From CAWEDP01 sp963807925 (lineage in GTDB: Bacteria; Acidobacteriota; Vicinamibacteria; Vicinamibacterales; CAVVIG01), in assembly GCA_963807925.1 (NCBI GenBank), contig CAWEDP010000002.1, positions 310,001 to 374,000 on the forward strand: a DNA stretch of 64,000 nucleotides, in the 5' to 3' direction. Below, one piece after another: positions 45,315 through 53,291 of this stretch. Numbering within the stretch: position 1 is the stretch's first letter; every line of letters starts with the position of its first letter. The notes under the pieces are model-generated. The model was not told the DNA's origin. It did no database searches and was given only the letters and a program-made list of their open reading frames with translations. The translations under genes were made by a program, and so were the position numbers.

Positions 45315-47021
45315 CGGCCCTCGCGCGGCTCGCGGGGTGGGTTGGGGCGGTCGGTCTTGCGGTGCCGCTCGTCGACATGGCCACGCTGCAGACGCCGCGC
45401 GCGATGCCCGCTCCGGTCGCATTCGAGGACGTGGCGGGCCAGGCCGGCCTCGTCTTTCAGCCGATCAACGGCGCCAGCCCTGACAAGTACCTGGTCGAGA
45501 CGATGGGATCGGGAGGGCTGTTCTTCGATTACGACCAGGACGGGGCGCCCGACGTGTTCCTGGTCGACGGCGGATCGTTCGCCGACCGCGCGCTGGCGGC
45601 GCGTGCGCGCCATCGTCTGTTCCACAACAGGGGAGACGGCACGTTCGAGGATGTCAGCGCCCGGTCGGGCATTCGACACGAAGCGTACGGCATGGGGGCG
45701 TGCGCCGCCGACTATGACAACGACGGTCTCGTCGACCTGTACGTGACCGGCGCCGGCGCCAACTCGCTCTATCACAACGACGGCAGTGGCCGCTTTCGCG
45801 ACGTCACCCGTACCGCCGGCGTCGCCGCGTCGCAGTGGAGCACGAGCTGCGCGTTCGCCGATTTCGACAACGACGGGTTCGTCGATCTGTTCGTGACGCG
45901 CTACCTCGACGCGGGCATGGGCAACAACAAGTACCTGCGGCGATCCCGCCAGGAAGCTTCGTGTCTACTGCCATCCGCTGAACTACCACGGCCTCTCCAA
46001 CCTCCTGTACCGCAACAACGGCGACGGCACCTTCACCGACGCCACCGCCCGGGCGGGCATCGCGCCGTTCAACGGCAACGGACTCGGGGTCGTCGTCGGC
46101 GACTATGACGATGACGGGTGGCCCGACGTGTTCGTGGCCAACGACTCGGTCCCGAACTTCCTGTTTCACAACGAAGGACGCGGTGTGTTCAAGGAGGTCG
46201 CGCTCTTCGCGGGCGTCGCCGTGGGCCTCGATGGACGCCCGCGCGCCGGGATGGGAACCGACTTCGGCGACTACGACGGCGACGGCCGGCTGGATCTGAT
46301 CGTGACGAACCACGAGTTCGAGAGCGCCAGCCTGTATCGGAACCTGGGAAAGGGCCTGTTCACCGAAGCGACCAGCGAGAGCGGCATCGGTCCGGCGACA
46401 CTGCCGTTTGTCGGCTTCGGCGTGGCGCTCTTCGATGACGACAACGACGGGCGTCTCGACATCGCCATCGCGAACGGGCACGTCATCGACAACACCGCAC
46501 TGTTCCGAGCCGGCTCGACGCACGCGCAGCGGCCATTGCTCTTCCACAACGACGGCGCACGGCGGTTCGCGGAGGTCGGCGCGCAGTCGGGGCCGGCATT
46601 CGCGAAGGACATCGTCGGCCGGACGTTGGCTGTCGCGGACGTGGACGGTGACGGCGACCTCGACATCCTGGTCACGCGCAACGGCGAGCCGGTGGAGCTC
46701 CTCAGGAATGGCGGTGGCAACCGCCAGCATTCCTTGGCCGTCCGCGCGGTCGGCACGCGGTCCAACCGCGATGGGATTGGCGCTCGCGTCGTTGTGACGG
46801 CGGGCGGCGCCACACAGGTTCGCGAGGTGAAGACCGGCTCGAGCTACCTGGGGCAGAACGCCCTGCTGGCGCACTTCGGCCTCGGGTTGGCGGACCGGGT
46901 CGATCGCGTCGAGGTGCGGTGGCCGAGCGGTGCCGTGGACACCCTCCGCAATGTGCCGGCGAACGCCACCGTCACCATCGTGGAAGGTCAGGGACTGACC
47001 CGGCGCGTGCCGTTTCGTTGA
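45311..47021 (+). CDS. CRTAC1-type protein: VCBS/FG-GAP repeats with ASPIC/UnbV domain (frameshift near 45934)
   Basis: Starts at ATG 45311. FG-GAP blades (FFDYDQDGAPDVFLVDGG, AADYDNDGLVDLYVTGAG, FADFDNDGFVDLFVTRY, VGDYDDDGWPDVFVAND, FGDYDGDGRLDLIVTNHE, LFDDDNDGRLDIAIANGH, VADVDGDGDLDILVTRN) are followed by the ASPIC/UnbV domain (GIGARVVVTAGGATQVREV, GSSYLGQNALLAHFGLG, VEVRWPSGAVDTLRNV). The frame breaks after GNNKY: the coding strand has GTACCTGCGG where GTACTGCGG restores CGDPARKLRVYCHPLNYHGL, giving about 569 residues. Possibly a periplasmic or surface calcium-binding partner of the TPR protein and receptor. Confidence 0.88.
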
Positions 47022-47028
47022 GGCCGTC

Positions 47029-47697
47029 TCAGCGCTGTTTTCGCGGGACCGTTCGACTGTCGCCGTGCCGGTTGTAGACGACCCAGATCGCTTCGGCCGG
47101 CTTCCTGCCGATTGTCCAGAGGCGGTGCGGCATCTGGGCGTCGAAGGTGATGGAATCGCCGGGCCCGAGCTCGAACTCCTCGAACCCGACCCGCAGCCCC
47201 AGACGTCCGCTCATCATGAAGGCATACTCCTTGCCGCCATGACGGATCAGCGAGTCCCGGTCGCAGGATTCGGCGCCGACTTCATAGACCACGTACAGGA
47301 ACTCGACCTCGGGGTCGGGCCGCGGCGTCAGGCGTTCCCAGCGGACGCCCTCGGCCAGACGGATGGTATGGCGATTGGAGCCGCGTTGAACCGGGTTATA
47401 GGCGTCGCCGGATTCCTTCGCCCGCTCGGCGCGTGGCGCGCCGGCATCCCTGAAGAGGTCGTCCACGACGAGGTCGAGCTGATTCGCGATGGCGTAGAGC
47501 GTGCCGACCGACGGCATGACCCGGCCGCGCTCGACCTGGGACACGAGGCTGGGGGAAACGCCCACGTAGCGGGCGAGGCCCCGTACCGTAAACCCCTTCT
47601 GCTCACGGGCTTCCCGCAGGCGCGCTCCCAGGCTCGCCGACACGTCGCGATGGTGGGCTCTGCCGTCGCCCTGCGGTTTGGGGGGCATGGCGCGCAT
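47029..47697 (-). CDS. XRE-family helix-turn-helix regulator with cupin sensor domain
   Basis: 222 residues from ATG 47697 (an ATG at 47688 is possible). Residues of about 22-80 are the XRE domain (LGARLREAREQKGFTVRGLARYVG, split blocks ending VSPSLVSQVERGRVMPSVGTL). Residues of about 140-215 are a C-terminal cupin (YVVYEVGAESCDRDSLIRHGG, GDSITFDAQMPHRL), the usual small-molecule sensor of this class, known from regulators such as PuuR- and SutR-type proteins. It diverges from the bicupin gene, with a 21-bp palindrome 42 bp upstream of its start. It is the best candidate binder of the palindrome and is probably autoregulated. Confidence 0.9.
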   Translation of the reverse strand: MRAMPPKPQGDGRAHHRDVSASLGARLREAREQKGFTVRGLARYVGVSPSLVSQVERGRVMPSVGTLYAIANQLDLVVDDLFRDAGAPRAERAKESGDAYNPVQRGSNRHTIRLAEGVRWERLTPRPDPEVEFLYVVYEVGAESCDRDSLIRHGGKEYAFMMSGRLGLRVGFEEFELGPGDSITFDAQMPHRLWTIGRKPAEAIWVVYNRHGDSRTVPRKQR

Positions 47698-47738
47698 TAT
47701 AGTCCCGCCCCCCCGACCAACCCGGCGAAGCGCCCCAG

Positions 47739-47759
47739 TTGTTCATTGACAATAAACAA
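47739..47759. promoter_or_regulatory. Copy 6 of the 21-bp palindromic operator (best copy), divergent promoter
   Basis: Arms TTGTTCATTG and CAATAAACAA around a central A, with only two pairs mismatched. It lies between the XRE-cupin regulator (starting 47697, minus) and the bicupin gene (47822, plus). TTGACA at 47746-47751 is the -35 box and GATACC at 47768-47773 a weak -10 box (16-bp spacer) for the bicupin direction. Confidence 0.75.
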
Positions 47760-47821
47760 GCTGTCGGGATACCGTCCTCGGGTACGCGCCGGCATGGTCC
47801 CGCCCCGCGCGTGACTGCCCT

Positions 47822-48769
47822 ATGCACCATGTGCTCTATGCCGACCAGATCGTGCCCGGGCCGGCGTATGCCGGCACCAGCCGTGGGTTCACGCGCGCGG
47901 CGCTCGTCGATCGGATCGCCGGGTCGGTGCACATGGGACTGGGGCTCTGCTCGCTGCGCGCCGGCGGGCACATCGACGCCCACGTGCACTCGTTCGAGGA
48001 GAGCTTCTATGTCCTCGACGGCGAGGTGACCCTCGTCCTCGACGGGCGCGGCTATCCACTCGGGGTCGGCAGTTGCGGGGTCGTGCCCGTCGGCGTACCG
48101 CACGGGTGGGTGGGATCGTCGTCGGAAAGCGCCCGCTGGATAGACATGATGGCGCCCCAGCCGCGCATCGGCGATGCCGCCGCGGACACGTTCTTCATCG
48201 GCCCGCCCGTCGCCAAGGAAATGGGGGACCTCGACATTCGCGACCCGCGGTCGCGCCACCTGTTCCGGGTCGACGACACCGATATCGCTCTCGAAACGCT
48301 GAAGACCGGTTCGAGCCTCGATGCGCCGACCGTGTCGGCCAGCATGAACACGGCCCTGCTCGCGTACAGCGGCATTGCCGTCAAAATGCTGGTCGACCAG
48401 CGGCTGGACGCGCAGTTGTCCACCATGTTCATGGTCGAGTACCAGCCGGGCGGCGTGGCGCATCCGCACGACCACCCGATCGAGGAGTCGTATTACATCC
48501 TCGACGGCGAGGTCGAGGCAGTGGCGGACGGCCAGCCCTACACGCTGCGGCGGGGCGACCTGTTCTGGACCGGCGTGGGCTGCATTCATGCCTTCTACAA
48601 TCGAAGCCCCCGCACGGTTCGCTGGCTGGAAACGCAGTCGCCGCAGCCGCCGCCGCGCCATTCCTATCGATTCAACCGGGACTGGGAATACCTCAAGCAG
48701 AAGCTGACGCCGGATCCGGGTCAGATCGAGCGCGTCGAACAGACCCTCGGCGGCAAAAGCCGCTGGTAG
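47822..48769 (+). CDS. Bicupin (two cupin domains), ureidoglycine aminohydrolase-like fold
   Basis: 315 residues with two cupin barrels in line. The first has HIDAHVHSFEESFYVLDGEV and the second HPHDHPIEESYYILDGEVEA; both keep the HxHxxxE metal set and a later histidine (VPHGW and CIHAF). The order and length fit the ureidoglycine-aminohydrolase-like bicupins, though many relatives are dioxygenases or isomerases, so the reaction is not assigned. Its operator and divergent XRE-cupin regulator suggest its substrate or product is the regulator's ligand. Confidence 0.8.
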   Translation: MHHVLYADQIVPGPAYAGTSRGFTRAALVDRIAGSVHMGLGLCSLRAGGHIDAHVHSFEESFYVLDGEVTLVLDGRGYPLGVGSCGVVPVGVPHGWVGSSSESARWIDMMAPQPRIGDAAADTFFIGPPVAKEMGDLDIRDPRSRHLFRVDDTDIALETLKTGSSLDAPTVSASMNTALLAYSGIAVKMLVDQRLDAQLSTMFMVEYQPGGVAHPHDHPIEESYYILDGEVEAVADGQPYTLRRGDLFWTGVGCIHAFYNRSPRTVRWLETQSPQPPPRHSYRFNRDWEYLKQKLTPDPGQIERVEQTLGGKSRW

Positions 48770-48819
48770 CCGGTGGGTCCACCCGAGGGCGGGCCGCCCG
48801 ACCCGAAGGGACTGCGCAT

Positions 48820-48840
48820 GTGTGCGCTGACAGTGAACAC
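48820..48840. promoter_or_regulatory. Copy 7 of the 21-bp palindromic operator
   Basis: Arms GTGTGCGCTG and CAGTGAACAC around a central A; the match to the arm ends is good. It lies 51 bp after the bicupin stop and 88 bp before the ATG at 48928. TACAAT at 48874-48879 is a possible -10 box of the operon, but I find no good -35 partner. Confidence 0.6.
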
Positions 48841-48927
48841 TTCGCGCGCCAGCGTTTCTGACGGATGAACAGCTACAATACCTTCGACGGCCCCACGAAC
48901 AGGGATCCAGGCGCGACGGGAGGTCTC

Positions 48928-49984
48928 ATGCGTTGCCACGTTGGCGCGGCGCTCGCGGCGGCTCTCGCGGTCGGACTGAGCGCTGCCGCGGCCGCGGCGC
49001 CTCAGACGGTGCGATCCAGGGCGAAGCCTCCGGCTCGCGACCCCAAATACGTCCCGCCCAGAACGCCGTGGGGGGACCCGCAGCTCGAAGGCGTCTACTC
49101 CAACGACGATGAGACCGGCGTCCCCTTCGAGCGGCCCGCGCAGTTCGAAGGCCGCCGAATCGAGGACATCACCCCGGCGGAGCTGGCGGCGCTCAACACG
49201 GAGCGCACCGAGCAGTTCAATGCGGGTGTGGCGGGCACGGAGTTCGCCGGAGGTCTTCGCCCGCCCACCCATCTCATCTTCGACTCGTTCGAGCGCAGGG
49301 GCAGCGCGCCCTGGCTCGTCGTCGATCCGCCTGACGGCCGGGTGCCGCCGCTGACCGACGAGGCGCGTCAGCGGGCTCGCCGCCCCGCCAGGGGTCTGGG
49401 CCGCGGCGTGAGCAGCAACGCGAATCCCATTGGTCCCTTCAACAGCTACGAGGATCTCGGCCTCTACGATCGGTGCATCACGCGCGGAATTCCCAGCTCG
49501 ATGATGCCGGCCGGGTACGGAAGCTTCTACGAGATCATCCAGGGCCAGGACTTCGTGGCGCTCCGGTACGAGATGATTCACGAGCATCGGGTCGTCCCTA
49601 TCGATCGCGGCGCCCGCCGCCCGCACATCGGCGAGCATCTGCACCTGGACCTCGGCGACGCCCGCGGATGGTACGAGGGCCATACCCTCGTCATCGAAAC
49701 GACGAACTTCACCGCGCGCAGCGCCTATCGAGGGGCCAGCGAGCACCTGAAGATGACCGAGCGGTTCACGCCGGTGGCCCCCGGCGTCGTCGCGTGGCGG
49801 GTGACCTTCGACGATCCCCACACGTGGACCCGGCCGTGGACGTTCGCGATGACGCTGAAGCAGAAGACGGACGGGGAGAAGGTGTACCAGGTACGCGTGT
49901 CACGAGGGTAACTACGGGTTGCGCAACATCCTGACCGGCGCCCGCGCCGGGGAGCAGGCGGCTGGCGGTCATCGTGTGCCGTAG
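48928..49984 (+). CDS. Secreted protein, WGDP family (uncharacterised; frameshift near 49890)
   Basis: ATG 48928 was chosen because GGGAGG lies 6 bases upstream and a signal peptide follows (Ala-rich, ending near AAAAPQ). The mature start TPWGDPQLEGVYSNDDETGVPFERP is shared with the 56613 protein. Other blocks are WLVVDPPDGRVPPLT, YDRCITRGIPSSMMPAGYG, EGHTLVIETTNFTA and ERFTPVAPGVVAWRVTFDDP. The frame ends early after QKTDGEKVYQ; removing one base at CAGGTACGCG (49890/49891) restores YACHEGNYGLRNIL and a stop at 49984, for about 351 residues. The indel abuts a GTAC, like four others here. First gene of an operon with DUF1552 and a MetE-like enzyme. Confidence 0.8.
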
Positions 49985-50002
49985 CGACGACAAGGAGTCC
50001 AC

Positions 50003-51313
50003 ATGCTTCTCACGAAGAAGGCGTTGCCACGGCGGACCTTTCTGCGGGGTGCCGGCGCGACCGTCGCGCTGCCGCTGCTCGACGCGATGCTGCCGTCGAT
50101 GACGGCGTTCGCCAGCACCAGTCCCAGGCGCGTCGGATTCGTCTATGTTCCGCACGGCGCCGACATGGCCTCCTGGACGCCCGCCTCGGCAGGGACAGAC
50201 TTCGCGCTCTCGCCGACCCTCCAGCCGCTCGCCCCGTTCAAGGAGTCGCTGGTGGTCGTCAGCAACCTGAAACGCGCCGGGACGGTCGTCGAAATGCACG
50301 CGGCCGCGGCATCGGGATGGCTGAGCGGCGCCATTCCCAAACGGACCGAGGGCGAGGACTATCGCGTGGGCACCACGATCGATCAGGTGCTGGCGCGAAA
50401 AATCGGAGGAGCGTCCCCGTTTCCGTCGCTGGAGTTTGCGACCGAAGACTTCACCGGGTACGTCGGCGGATGCACGCCGGGCTTCAGTTGTGCGTACATG
50501 AACACGATCTCCTGGGCGGCGCCGACGCGGCCGCTGCCGATGGAAATCAACCCGCGGTCGGCGTTCGAGCGGCTGTTCGGAGACGGCGGATCGGATGCGC
50601 AGCGGCGCCGTCAACTGCAGGAGGACCAGAGCATTCTCGATGCCATCGTGGCCGAGGCGCGAACGCTGCAGACGCGTCTGGGTGTGCGCGACCGCGCCCG
50701 GATGACCGACTACCTCGACACCATCCGGGAAATCGAGCGCCGCATTCAGCAGACCGAGACCGAGCACTCGATCGACCTGACGCTCACCGACAAGCCGGTC
50801 GGCATCCCCGACTCGTTCGAGGCGCACGCGGCGCTGATGTTCGACCTGCTGGTGACCGCCCTCCAGACCGACCTCACCCGCGTCTTCACGTTCATGATGG
50901 CCCGCGAATCGAGTCAGCGGACCTTCGACGAAATCGGCGTGTCGGACCCATGGCACGTCGTGTCGCACCACGGCGAGCAGCCGGAGAAGATCGCGAGGAA
51001 CGCGAAGATCAACGTGATGTGCCTCGAGATGTTCGCGAAATTCCTGCAGAGGCTGAAGACGACGGCCGATGGAGACGGGTCGCTGCTCGATCACGGTGTC
51101 GTGTTCTACGGAAGCGGCATGGCCAACTCGAACGTGCATGCGACCGACCCGCTGCCGATGGCGGTCGTCGGCGGGGCGTTGGGCGCCGGCAATCGCCACG
51201 TCGTCCTGCCGAAGAAGACGGAAATCGGCAATCTGTGGCTCACGGTGGCGAACCGTTTCGAAGCCTCGATGGACCGATTCGGCGAAAGCACGGGGCCGGC
51301 CGACGTGCTCTAG
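50003..51313 (+). CDS. DUF1552 Tat-exported protein
   Basis: 436 residues. ATG 50003 follows AAGGAG. A twin-arginine motif (RRTFLRGAGATVALPLLDAMLP, residues 10-31, given in pieces) leads to export in folded form. The body reads as DUF1552: VGFVYVPHGADMASWTP, VVVSNLKRAG, HAAAASGWLSG, GTTIDQVLA and the end part VFYGSGMANSNVHATDPLPMAVV. DUF1552 genes normally pair with multi-domain cytochrome-c DUF1592/1588 genes; no such partner is visible here. The last region resembles alkaline-phosphatase-like DUF1501/1552 relatives. Function unknown. Confidence 0.88.
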   Translation: MLLTKKALPRRTFLRGAGATVALPLLDAMLPSMTAFASTSPRRVGFVYVPHGADMASWTPASAGTDFALSPTLQPLAPFKESLVVVSNLKRAGTVVEMHAAAASGWLSGAIPKRTEGEDYRVGTTIDQVLARKIGGASPFPSLEFATEDFTGYVGGCTPGFSCAYMNTISWAAPTRPLPMEINPRSAFERLFGDGGSDAQRRRQLQEDQSILDAIVAEARTLQTRLGVRDRARMTDYLDTIREIERRIQQTETEHSIDLTLTDKPVGIPDSFEAHAALMFDLLVTALQTDLTRVFTFMMARESSQRTFDEIGVSDPWHVVSHHGEQPEKIARNAKINVMCLEMFAKFLQRLKTTADGDGSLLDHGVVFYGSGMANSNVHATDPLPMAVVGGALGAGNRHVVLPKKTEIGNLWLTVANRFEASMDRFGESTGPADVL

Positions 51314-51316
51314 CGA

Positions 51317-52459
51317 GTGCTGCGCCGCCGAGACTGCCAGCAGACGCCGGACGTGGCCCGCATCTATCGCGCCGATCACCTCGGCAGCCTCCTGCGCCCG
51401 CGGGAGATTCTCGAAGCCCGCGCTGATCCGACGACGCCGGCGGGATCGCTCCGGGCGATCGAGGATCGCCACATCCTGCGGGCGCTCGCGCGTCAGCGGG
51501 AGCTGGGCTTCCGGATCTTCACCGACGGAGAGCTGCGCCGTCAGCAGTTCATGAGCGACTTCTACGAATCGGTGGAGGGGCTCGATCGCGGCGGATCCGT
51601 GGCGCGCGTGTGGACCGGCGACCGCCACGGCGGCGCCGCCGTCGCCAACCTCGACGGCGTCGTGGTCGATCGCATTCGGCAGACCAGGCGGCTCACCGCG
51701 CGCGAAATGGAGTTTCTGAGGCGGCACAGCCCCGGCGACATCAAGATGACGCTGCCGTCGGCGAACCAGTTTCCGGCCATCATGTACCGGAAGGGAATCA
51801 GCGACCGGGCGTATCCGACCTACTCGGAGTTCCTGTGGGACATCGTGCCGATCCTCGAGAACGAAGTCCGGGCGCTCGTCGAAGAGGGCGTCAGCTATGT
51901 CCAGCTCGACGCACCACGTTACAGCTACTTCATCGATCCGAAATGGCGCGCGTATATCGCCCGGGAGATGGGCGTCGATCCGGATCGGGCGCTCGATGAA
52001 GCCATTCGCGTGGACAACCAGTGCGTGCGGGCGGCAAAGCGCGACGGTGTCACGGTGGCGATCCATCTCTGCCGTGGCAACAACCGGAGCCAGTGGTACG
52101 CCGAGGGCGGATACGATCCCATCGCGGAGAAGCTGTTCGGCGAGCTCGCGGTCGACACGTTCCTGCTCGAGTACGAATCGGAACGCGCCGGCACGTTCGA
52201 GCCCCTGCGATATGTGCCGTCGGACAAGACCGTCGTTCTCGGGCTCGTCAGCACCAAGGTCCCCGCGCTGGAGCGTCAGGAGGCGCTTCAGCGACGGGTG
52301 GACGAAGCCAGCCGGCACGTGCCGCTCGACAGGCTCGCGATCAGCCCCCAGTGCGGGTTTGCGTCGTCGATGGAGGGCAACCTGCTGAGCGAATCCGAAC
52401 AGTGGCGCAAGCTCCAACTGGTCGTGGACACCGCACGGGCTGTCTGGGGAGACGCGTAG
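51317..52459 (+). CDS. MetE-like enzyme, third copy
   Basis: 380 residues from GTG 51317, 3 bp after the DUF1552 stop. It starts IYRADHLGSLLRPREILEAR, a form of the family common in bacteria outside the methionine pathway. Zinc ligands are H250-x-C252 (AIHLCRGNNRSQW) and C346 (PQCGFASS). Barrel blocks: ELGFRIFTDGELRRQQF, VSYVQLDAPRYSYFID. It sits in the operator-controlled operon with the secreted WGDP protein, unlike the two copies at 35276 and 36475. Substrate unknown. Confidence 0.87.
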   Translation: MLRRRDCQQTPDVARIYRADHLGSLLRPREILEARADPTTPAGSLRAIEDRHILRALARQRELGFRIFTDGELRRQQFMSDFYESVEGLDRGGSVARVWTGDRHGGAAVANLDGVVVDRIRQTRRLTAREMEFLRRHSPGDIKMTLPSANQFPAIMYRKGISDRAYPTYSEFLWDIVPILENEVRALVEEGVSYVQLDAPRYSYFIDPKWRAYIAREMGVDPDRALDEAIRVDNQCVRAAKRDGVTVAIHLCRGNNRSQWYAEGGYDPIAEKLFGELAVDTFLLEYESERAGTFEPLRYVPSDKTVVLGLVSTKVPALERQEALQRRVDEASRHVPLDRLAISPQCGFASSMEGNLLSESEQWRKLQLVVDTARAVWGDA

Positions 52460-52627
52460 CCGCGGGGGTCGTGGCGCCTCTCCACAGGTGCAGGAATGTC
52501 TCTCGTCCGGCGGGGGGCGTCCCGATCGACGGTCGTCGCTCAATGCGATCCTCGAAGCGACGTTGCAGTCAATGATACGGCTGTAGCGTGCTTGCGCCGA
52601 AAATGGCGGGCGGGGCGTGTACGGTAA

Positions 52628-52828
52628 TCAGGCGAACGGCGTGTCTGCCGGCACGGATGGCTTGGGCGCGCTCCAGACCCGCCCGCACGGCAGACATCGG
52701 AAATACACGTCAGCGTCGGTGCGGAGCACGGGCACTACGCGTTCGTTGGTGCCGCACTCCGGGCAGGCTGACACCACGAGCCGATTCGGGTGTCGCCGTT
52801 CGGACGGGCGGCGGTGAGAATCGGCCAA
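52628..52828 (-). CDS. Small zinc-ribbon protein
   Basis: About 66 residues from a TTG at 52828 (start uncertain). Two cysteine pairs, SACPECGTNE and FRCLPCGRVW, are spaced as in a zinc ribbon and followed by a short tail. Such small ribbons are common before sensor kinase genes in Acidobacteria, but this one points away from the kinase at 53292. Role unknown. Confidence 0.5.
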   Translation of the reverse strand: MADSHRRPSERRHPNRLVVSACPECGTNERVVPVLRTDADVYFRCLPCGRVWSAPKPSVPADTPFA

Positions 52829-53291
52829 TGCCCCGACTCTAAGCAGGAGACAGCGCGGGAACAATTGGGGGTTTCCCTTAAACCGGGCGCCGCGTGCAGC
52901 TCCGCGCTTCCCTCTCCGAGAAGCTCCAAGGGCCGTCGCCGCTGAGGCGGGGACGTTGCGATCACGCGCTGATGGACCTGTGCGGTCACGTTGCGGCAGA
53001 GGAACCGGGCGGATCGGTCGCTCGTATCGAGTGAGTGTGAGGACGCCATGACCGATCCATACGACACCGTTCAGCACGCCCTGGACGATCTCGACGCGAA
53101 GTTCCCCGGTGTGGTCAAGCGCGCACGACCCCTCCAGCCGGGGCTCGAAAAGTGTCACCCATGTTTCCGGACTGTTGTTACCCTTGTCCCCGGACCGAAC
53201 CCGAGCACGGGTGACTATGGCGCTGCACCCGACGCGCGGGCGAGCGTCCGCGCGGCGCGGCTGTGCGAAGACCTGTCGGTCCGTGTTCACG
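52829..53291. other. Intergenic region before the sensor kinase
   Basis: 463 bp. A frame from ATG 53048 (MTDPYDTVQHALDDLDAKFP) looks protein-like for about 35 residues but runs on into an unlikely composition and has no close family I recognise. Otherwise nothing supported. Confidence 0.35.

Noticed and set aside
49766..52543. 925-codon minus-strand frame
   Set aside because: Antisense of the DUF1552 and MetE-like genes; no recognisable domain.
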